From: Desulforamulus aquiferis
GTDB taxonomy: Bacteria > Bacillota > Desulfotomaculia > Desulfotomaculales > Desulfotomaculaceae
Direction of reading: 5' to 3'
NCBI GenBank assembly: GCA_004143605.1
Contig: AWVY01000035.1
Coordinates: 5,233 to 46,930 of the forward strand
DNA length: 41,698 nt
This document shows positions 36,393 through 41,698 of the stretch, in pieces. Below the pieces are notes generated by a model that saw only the letters and a program-made list of their open reading frames with translations, was not told the DNA's origin and did not search any database. The first letter of the stretch is position 1. Every line of letters starts with the position of its first letter. The translations under genes and the position numbers were made by a program.

Positions 36393-37105
36393 ATGCTTGA
36401 ACTTAAAAGACTATGGCATTTACAAATATTGGAGGAGCAGAGAGAAAAGAGCTTGAACAAAAGGATAGATCCCAAGATAACTAAAAAACTAAAGGAACTA
36501 AAAACCGAGATTGAGCAGGGTCAAGAAAAGCTTAAGGAATTAAAGGATTTATACGAACAGGCTGGTCAGCTACAGAAGCACTTTTCCCAGGAGGCTCAAG
36601 TAATAAAAGACAAAATATCTGCAGTGAGTGAGAAAATATATGGTGGCTCCCTGCAGACCAAACAAATTGAAACCTATCAGCAAAGGCATGGTGATTTGAG
36701 GAAAAAGCTGCTGGAAATAGAGGATAGAGAACTAGAATCCATGCAGCAAAGGGAAGATATTAAACAGCAGTGGGAAAAGCAAAAAGCAACCTTAGCAAAT
36801 GACACCAGGAGCTTTAAGGAACTGCATCAGGAATATCTCCAAGGTAAGGAGGAAATAAAAGAAAGGGCCAATGACTTGCCCGGGAAATCGAAGAACTTAT
36901 AAGGAATATTAAACAGGAAAGCATGACTGAATATCTAAGATTAAAGGGAAAGTATCCGAATCCAGTCAGCAGAATCACTAGGGATACCTGCTCGGGTTGT
37001 CACCTGTCTATATCTTTTGAACAGCTAAAACAATTAAAGAGACTTGAGGAAATAACCTATTGTAACCATTGTGGGCGGATGATATTTTGGGATCCTTTAG
37101 AGTAG
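36393..37105 (+). CDS. Coiled-coil protein with C4 zinc ribbon (DUF164 type), one frameshift
   Basis: About 238 aa. Residues 1-165 are a long charged coiled coil (KITKKLKELKTEIEQGQEKL and similar heptads); the C-terminus has TCSGCHLSI and YCNHCGRMIFW, four cysteines forming a zinc ribbon. A G is missing near 36881 (GACTTGGCCCGG read as GACTTGCCCGG). The architecture matches the family of bacterial zinc-ribbon proteins with a helical hairpin thought to bind nucleic acid; function is not established. The stop overlaps the convergent pepF stop by nine bases. Confidence 0.85.
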
Positions 37106-38883
37106 CTTTGTTGCTAAATCGAGACTTTCTCCGAAGGATTTGAGACAGTCATCCACAGGTTGGGGTGTGCCCATATCTACACCGGCATATTTAAGCAATT
37201 CTATGGGATAATCTTTGCCGCCGCTGGATAGGAAAGCCAGGTATTTTTCCAGTTTTTCCTGACCTTCCTTGAGGATACCGTTAGATAGTGCTACTGCTGC
37301 ACTGAAGCCTGTTGCATACTTATACACATAAAATGCGTTATAAAAATGGGGAATCCTGGACCATTCCATACTGATTTCATCATCCAGCTGTACTCCCTGG
37401 TAGTAAAATTTATTCAATTCATAATAGATTTCGCACAGGCTATCCGGGGTAAGGCTGATGCCCTCCTCAATCTTTTGGTGAATAATCTTTTCGAACTCTG
37501 CAAACATGGTTTGTCTAAATACCGTTGTTCTGAACTGCTCTAAATTATAATTTAAAAGATACAGCTTTTCTTTGTTATCTGTTGATTTTGCTAATAGATG
37601 TTTAATGAGTAAATTTTCGTTAAGGGTTGACGCTACCTCTGCTACAAAGATGGTGTAACTGGCATTTCGGTAAGGTTGGTTATTGTGTGAGTAGAAGGTA
37701 TGCATGGCATGACCTGCTTCGTGGGCCAGGGTAAATACATCATTAATGGTGTGGTTGAAATTCAGCAAAATATAGGGGTGATAACCATAGGTACCTGTGG
37801 AGTAGGCCCCGGAGGTTTTACCCTTATTCTCATAAACATCGACCCAACCATTGTCAAGACCGCCCTTAAGATCCTGTAGATACTTTTCACCAAGGGGAGC
37901 CAATCCATCCAACATCAGTTTAGCTGCCTCCTGATAGGTATAGGCTTTATTAAGCTCTGAGACCAGGGGGACGTATAAATCATACATCTGTAATTCAGGA
38001 AGCTTCATTACCTGCCGACGAAATTCAACATACCTGTGCAATAGAGAGATGTTTTTTCGCACGGAGTTTATCAAGTTATTGTATACAGATAGATCAACAT
38101 TGTCGGCAAAAACGCTGGCCTCTAGGGCACTATTATGTTTCCTAAGTCGTGCCAGGAGACAATCCTTCTTAACAGAATTAATCAAGGTCTGGGCGATGGT
38201 GTTCCTGAAGGATTTGTATACACCATATAGCTGGTTGTAGGCGTTTTTTCTAACTTCTCTGTTTTGACTTTGCAGCATACCGTGGTAGCGCCCATGGGTA
38301 AGTTCTACTGATTCGTTATTTTCATTTTTGAGATGCCCAACTTAAGGTCTGCATTATTTAATATTTGAAATATACTCTTTGGTGCTCCAGTCAATTCACT
38401 GAAGGAGGAAAGGATTTTTTCCTCTGGGTCTGATAGGATATGTTCCTTATTACGACCTATCTCCTTGATAAAATGTCGGTAATCTTGAAAATCTTCAGCT
38501 TTTGAATATTCCTCCAGCAGAGTGTAGTCTATTTTCATCAATTCTGGTATGAAGTAACTGGTCATTTCACTATAGGTGACAAAAAGACTTTTAACTTGAT
38601 CAAATAGTGCCAGGGAGGCAGTATTTGCATTATCTTCATCCAGCTTCATGTGGGCATAGGTATAGCATTTTTCCATTAATTGATCTAAAGTATCTTGCAG
38701 AAGTAAAGCTTCTAATATTGTCTCTTTATTGCTTAGCTTTCCACTCAAGCCGTGAAACTTTTCCAGGAGATCTCTAATGAACTGCATGTCCTTTGCAGCT
38801 TCCTCTGAGTCCTTATAGAGGTTGGCTGTATTCCATTTATAGATATCCTCTATCTCATCCCGGTTTTTTATGTTGCTGTTCAA
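37097..38883 (-). CDS. pepF: Oligoendopeptidase F, one frameshift near 38330
   Basis: Cytoplasmic M3-family zinc metallopeptidase degrading oligopeptides. The catalytic motif FTLAHEAGHAMHTFYSH is complete, with the distal Glu in VAEVASTLNENLL, and RIPHFYNAFYVYKYATGFSAA near the C-terminus. The N-terminal PepF domain (IYKWNTANLYKDSEEA) is in a second frame; restoring a base near 38340 gives GHLKNENNESVELTHGRYHGML. Corrected length is about 596 aa, normal. TTG 38883 follows AAGGAGGAAT on the minus strand. Confidence 0.93.
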
Positions 38884-38958
38884 GGCTATTCCTCCTTACT
38901 AATTTTCATTCTTTATAATATGAGCTAATGGCCATGTATTACCATGCCATTTAATGGT

Positions 38959-39420
38959 TTAAATTTCCCCCCTAACATCCGGAAGCAGGTTAGGCTGTTT
39001 GGCGGCTTCTACGGCAAGTTGATCGCAGCGTTCATTTTCAGGGTCTCCGGCATGACCCCTCACCCACTTAAATTTAACCTCATGAAATTTACAAAGTTCC
39101 AGCATTCTGATCCACAAATCTGGATTTAGGCAGGTTCTTTTTTATTGCGCATCCAGCCGTTGGCCTGCCATTTTTTGCCCAACCTTCTCCATGGCATTAA
39201 CTAAGTACTGGGAGTCGGTATGAATGGTTACATTGCATTTTTCTTTGAGGTTTTCCAAGGCCACTATTGCTGCTAGTATTTCCATTCTGTTGTTAGTAGT
39301 ATCTTTGAAACCGGCAGAAAGTTCTTTACGATGCCCTTTATAAAGCATGACAACCCCGTAGCCACCTGGGCCAGGATTTCCTGAGCAAGCCCCATCGGTG
39401 TAAATGACTACCTCTTTCAT
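38959..39420 (-). CDS. rnhA: Ribonuclease HI, two frameshifts
   Basis: Degrades RNA in RNA-DNA hybrids. The DEDD residues are visible: D9 in [17 protein letters not shown]47 in NNRMEILA, D69 in HTDSQY and the last Asp in [27 protein letters not shown] and [13 protein letters not shown] are also typical. The open frame stops early because one A is lost in the A run near 39178 and one near 39128; correction extends the gene to the TAA at 38959 and gives about 154 aa. ATG 39420 has only a weak ribosome site. Confidence 0.92.
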
Positions 39421-39593
39421 TTTTTATTGTCCATCTCTAGAATCCTCATTTCAAATTAGCTTTAGATTTATGGTTGTGGAGCTGGAAGATATGCTTGTTC
39501 CTATATACCTTATTCTACCAGTTTAGTCAAACTAATTATACCATCTGTTGGCAGGGGGTTAAAGCTTGTGGTATTATGTACGAGAGGTGATTA

Positions 39594-40201
39594 ATGTTGA
39601 AAAGAGTTACTTCTTTACTGCTTGTTTTTTGCTTATTCTTTACCATGACTACACCAGCCTGGCTAAAAAGGCCGGTGGGGCTATAGCTAAGCCGAAGCCC
39701 ACCACAAATCAATCTAGCCCGAGCAAGACAAATGATTCAGGTACTGCCAAGACAGAAACTTCAGGGGATAAGATTCCCTATACTAATCTTCCGTCCAGTA
39801 AAGCTGCCACTGGTGCAGGGGCTGCCGCAGGAGCGGCAACGGCAGGTCGCTCAAACCTGTCAGGCTTTGCCCCATCCTTTTCTCCTTTCTCCGGAAACTT
39901 CTGGATGTGGATGTTTTTAATGAACAGCTTCGGACATCGCCCTGCGGCGGCACAGACAGAGGGGGGAGCCGAACTAGCTCAAGCAGCTGCCGGCTCGGCT
40001 GCAGAGTCTGCCCAGTCTGAAATTTACACCCCTGGTGTAGCTGATTACTGGGAGGCAGATCCAGTAGCCAATACGGTTTCCACATTGCTTCTTGTAGCAA
40101 CCGTTGCTTTACCGATATGGTTTTTCTTAAGATGGCGGAAAAGAGAGCATCCCTTAATTGATGCGACCTCCCTTTGGGGAGGTTTATTATTTTTTATGTA
40201 A
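39594..40201 (+). CDS. Secreted or membrane protein with Ala/Gly-rich linker, frameshifted
   Basis: Not recognised as a known family. ATG 39594 follows GAGAGGTG and encodes a signal peptide (LKRVTSLLLVFCLFF then TPAWA). One G is lost near 39662 (GCCTGGGCTAAAAAG). A Lys/Pro/Thr/Ser-rich stretch, an Ala/Gly linker, a WMWMFLMN hydrophobic patch and a C-terminal membrane helix (STLLLVATVALPIWFFL) with a basic RWRKRE tail follow. The open frame runs through a terminator-like hairpin (40167-40198), so the true stop is probably earlier, about 40150-40162, beyond another missed base. Confidence 0.65.
40167..40198 (+). terminator. Terminator overlapping the open frame end
   Basis: GACCTCCC and GGGAGGTTT form a stem with a short TTTG loop, followed by ATTATTTTTTA. 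Confidence 0.8.
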
Positions 40202-40295
40202 GGAATTTTTATTAAACCTGAAATAACTTAATTGTATATAAATGTTAATATTAATAAAACGGGTTATGCTAAGAGCTATTAAGGAGGAATTAATT

Positions 40296-40930
40296 TTGGG
40301 TACTAACGAGATACAACTCGCTAACTGCAAGGACGAAATTAGTAAAGCATTAAGAAGTATATCCTATGGCCTTTTTATTATTTCATCAGTAAAAGATGGA
40401 AAAATCAATGGGCAAGCTGCTAACACAGTTTTTCAAATAACCTCGGATCCTGTAACCCTCGCCATTGGTATTAACAAGAATAATCTTACCCATGAATATA
40501 TTAATTCAAGCAAGGTATTTTCGGTGGGGGTTTTAAACACAGAGGGCCTGTTTTTAGTGCGTAATTTTGGTTTCCGTTCAGGTAGGGATGCTGATAAGTT
40601 TGATGGGATAGAATATGAAACTGCTGAAACAGGGGCACCTTTATTGAAGGATTCCTTGGCCAGCTTTGAATGTAAGGTTGTAGGCAGCATGGATTTAGGA
40701 ACCCATACATTGTTCATCGGAGAGGTTATTTGTGCACAACCTCGGGAGCTGGAGAGCCAATGACCTATGCCTTATATCATAAGATCAAAAACCGGCCAAC
40801 TGCCCAATCGAAAGATAATGTGACGAAATGGGTTTGTAAAGTATGTGGTTATGTGCATGAAGGGGATCAACCTCCAGCCCAATGTCCTGTGTGTGGCGTT
40901 GGCCCAGAGGAATTTGAAAAGTTAGAATAA
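40296..40930 (+). CDS. High-molecular-weight rubredoxin: flavin reductase domain fused to rubredoxin, one frameshift
   Basis: About 211 aa. Residues 1-160 form a flavin reductase-like FMN-binding domain (ALRSISYGLFIISSVKDGKINGQAANTVFQI, GLFLVRNFGFRSGRDADKF). The C-terminal 35 residues are rubredoxin (WVCKVCGYVHEG, QCPVCGVGPEEFEKLE; four Cys bind iron). They join if one base is restored near 40740. TTG 40296 follows AAGGAGG. This fusion is known in Moorella and related anaerobes, where it passes electrons from NAD(P)H or ferredoxin to flavodiiron proteins to reduce oxygen or NO. No flavodiiron gene lies within the window. Confidence 0.88.
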
Positions 40931-40990
40931 GTTTTTACAGCATTGAATGTGCAGATATGGATAAAATAAATATGTAAACAGACCCAGGAG

Positions 40991-41131
40991 GTGAGCGGTA
41001 TAGAATTTCGCAGAAATTACTCGGGTAAAAAACTCTATCTAACAAATCAAAGGCATTTAAATGGCATGATGCACCAGCAGAGTGCTTTTAGTGGGCTGGC
41101 TACATATCTGCCCCTTGAAAAAAATAAGTAA
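40991..41131 (+). CDS. Small hypothetical ORF (46 aa)
   Basis: GTG 40991 within an AGGAGGTGAG site reads SGIEFRRNYSGKKLYLTNQ and ends LPLEKNK at TAA 41131. It is basic and not hydrophobic, no domain recognised. The ribosome site touches the GTG, so the real start is probably a few codons further on (IEF may be MEF with a base error). It fills the gap between the rubredoxin and lipoprotein genes in the same direction. Confidence 0.4.
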   Translation: MSGIEFRRNYSGKKLYLTNQRHLNGMMHQQSAFSGLATYLPLEKNK

Positions 41132-41197
41132 ATTATGCTAAATAAACCATCTCCCCGGACGAATTATGATAGTATGTAAATGGAGGTGGTTTTTACT

Positions 41198-41605
41198 GTG
41201 TATTTCTGGAAGGCAATAAAATTGTCCCTTATCCTAGGGCTATATTTGTTGATCCAGGGTTGTTCCCAGGAAACCTCAATTGTAGAGCCAGTTAAGCAAG
41301 AGCAAGTAAAGGGAAAGGTAACAATTAAATCGGAGGTTGGTCATCAGGATGAAAACTGGCTGAGGGTTACCGGCAGCGTTAAAAATACCTCGGAATATTC
41401 TGTAACTGCCATTGAAAGTAAGGTTGTTTTAATGGGGGAGGGGCAGGTATTTGACTCAAGAATTCTAACCCTGTCCCAGGGCAAAGTGCTCAGGCCAGGA
41501 GAGACCCTTACCTTTGATAGCACCTTTGACTATGGTTCCCGTGAGGTCCCGCTTATTGATGCAGAAGCAGAAATTGTTAATTTGCAAGTGATTCAAAATA
41601 AATAG
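41198..41605 (+). CDS. Lipoprotein with FxLYD-like domain
   Basis: 135-aa predicted lipoprotein. GTG 41198 stands eight bases behind GGAGGTGG. The signal sequence ends LLIQGC with C22 as lipidation site. The mature part NWLRVTGSVKNTSEYSVTAIESKVVLMGEGQVF and GKVLRPGETLTFDSTFDYG has the beta-strand pattern of FxLYD domains, found in extracellular Firmicute proteins of unknown role. Complete and free of frameshifts. It is followed directly by a bidirectional terminator. Confidence 0.78.
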   Translation: MYFWKAIKLSLILGLYLLIQGCSQETSIVEPVKQEQVKGKVTIKSEVGHQDENWLRVTGSVKNTSEYSVTAIESKVVLMGEGQVFDSRILTLSQGKVLRPGETLTFDSTFDYGSREVPLIDAEAEIVNLQVIQNK

Positions 41606-41639
41606 CTTAAAAGCCGCTAATCAGCGGCTTTTAAGCTTA
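41605..41639. terminator. Bidirectional terminator
   Basis: AGCTTAAAAGCCGCT pairs perfectly with AGCGGCTTTTAAGCT around AATC. A-rich on one side and T-rich on the other, it can serve both the lipoprotein gene and the convergent gene at the window end. Confidence 0.88.
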
Positions 41640-41644
41640 TACAG

Positions 41645-41698
41645 CTATTCCTTTTCTTCCTCTTCTTCCTTTTTGACATCCTTTACATCCATCATACC
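41645..41698 (-). CDS. C-terminal tail of a minus-strand gene (partial)
   Basis: On the minus strand, GMMDVKDVKKEEEEEKE precedes the stop at 41645-41647, just beyond the bidirectional terminator. The highly acidic tail is not enough to name the protein; the gene continues outside the window. Confidence 0.55.
   Translation of the reverse strand, partial: GMMDVKDVKKEEEEEKE

Overview
The window looks like chromosome of an anaerobic, spore-forming Firmicute of the Desulfotomaculum / Desulforamulus (Peptococcaceae) type. The grounds are the gene order recO - glyQ - glyS - ccpN - yqfL(PPDK regulator) - ppdK ... dgt - dnaG - sigA ... trmK - nif3, frequent TTG/GTG starts behind strong AGGAGG sites, a glycyl T-box leader, a rubredoxin-fused flavin reductase, and protein sequences typical of that group. 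The genus is inferred, not proven.

Quality: about 45-50 open frames are broken by single-base losses, mostly contractions of short homopolymers (3 to 2, 2 to 1). They hit indispensable genes (glyS, dnaG, sigA, rnhA) and a tRNA. I read nearly all as sequencing or assembly errors and annotate full-length genes across them, giving the approximate break positions.

Layout. 1-8882: housekeeping block with recO, a DUF4342 gene, T-box + glyQS, ccpN, PPDK regulatory protein and ppdK. 8883-20340: accessory block in the middle of otherwise conserved synteny. It holds an XRE regulator + membrane protein pair, a decayed copy of a LytTR two-component locus, a YhaM-like gene, the intact-order LytTR regulator/GHKL sensor locus with its direct-repeat operator, a 3-hydroxyacyl-CoA dehydrogenase, a captured ppdK fragment, a Phd/RelE toxin-antitoxin pair, an SNF2 helicase + SWIM protein pair and a second membrane protein + XRE pair under a 25-bp perfect palindrome. 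A 29-bp direct repeat brackets 14872-20134. 20364-25780: thpR, an FMN reductase, dgt, dnaG, sigA. 25903-26255: tRNA Asn-Met-Glu-Val cluster.

26362-34333: the most interesting unit, an apparently complete sulfolactate catabolic locus: FadR/GntR regulator, slcC ((S)-sulfolactate dehydrogenase), comC ((R)-sulfolactate dehydrogenase), suyA/suyB (sulfolactate sulfo-lyase) and a tripartite tricarboxylate-type transporter (TctC, TctA, TctB). Uptake, racemisation via sulfopyruvate and cleavage to pyruvate + sulfite are all encoded. In a sulfite-respiring anaerobe the sulfite could be used as electron acceptor. Two GGTAATACC sites, one in each divergent promoter, look like the regulator's operators, and hairpins separate the cistrons.

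34485-41698: trmK, nif3-family gene, zinc-ribbon coiled-coil protein, pepF and rnhA on the minus strand, a secreted/membrane protein, a high-molecular-weight rubredoxin, a small ORF, a lipoprotein and the tail of a minus-strand gene.
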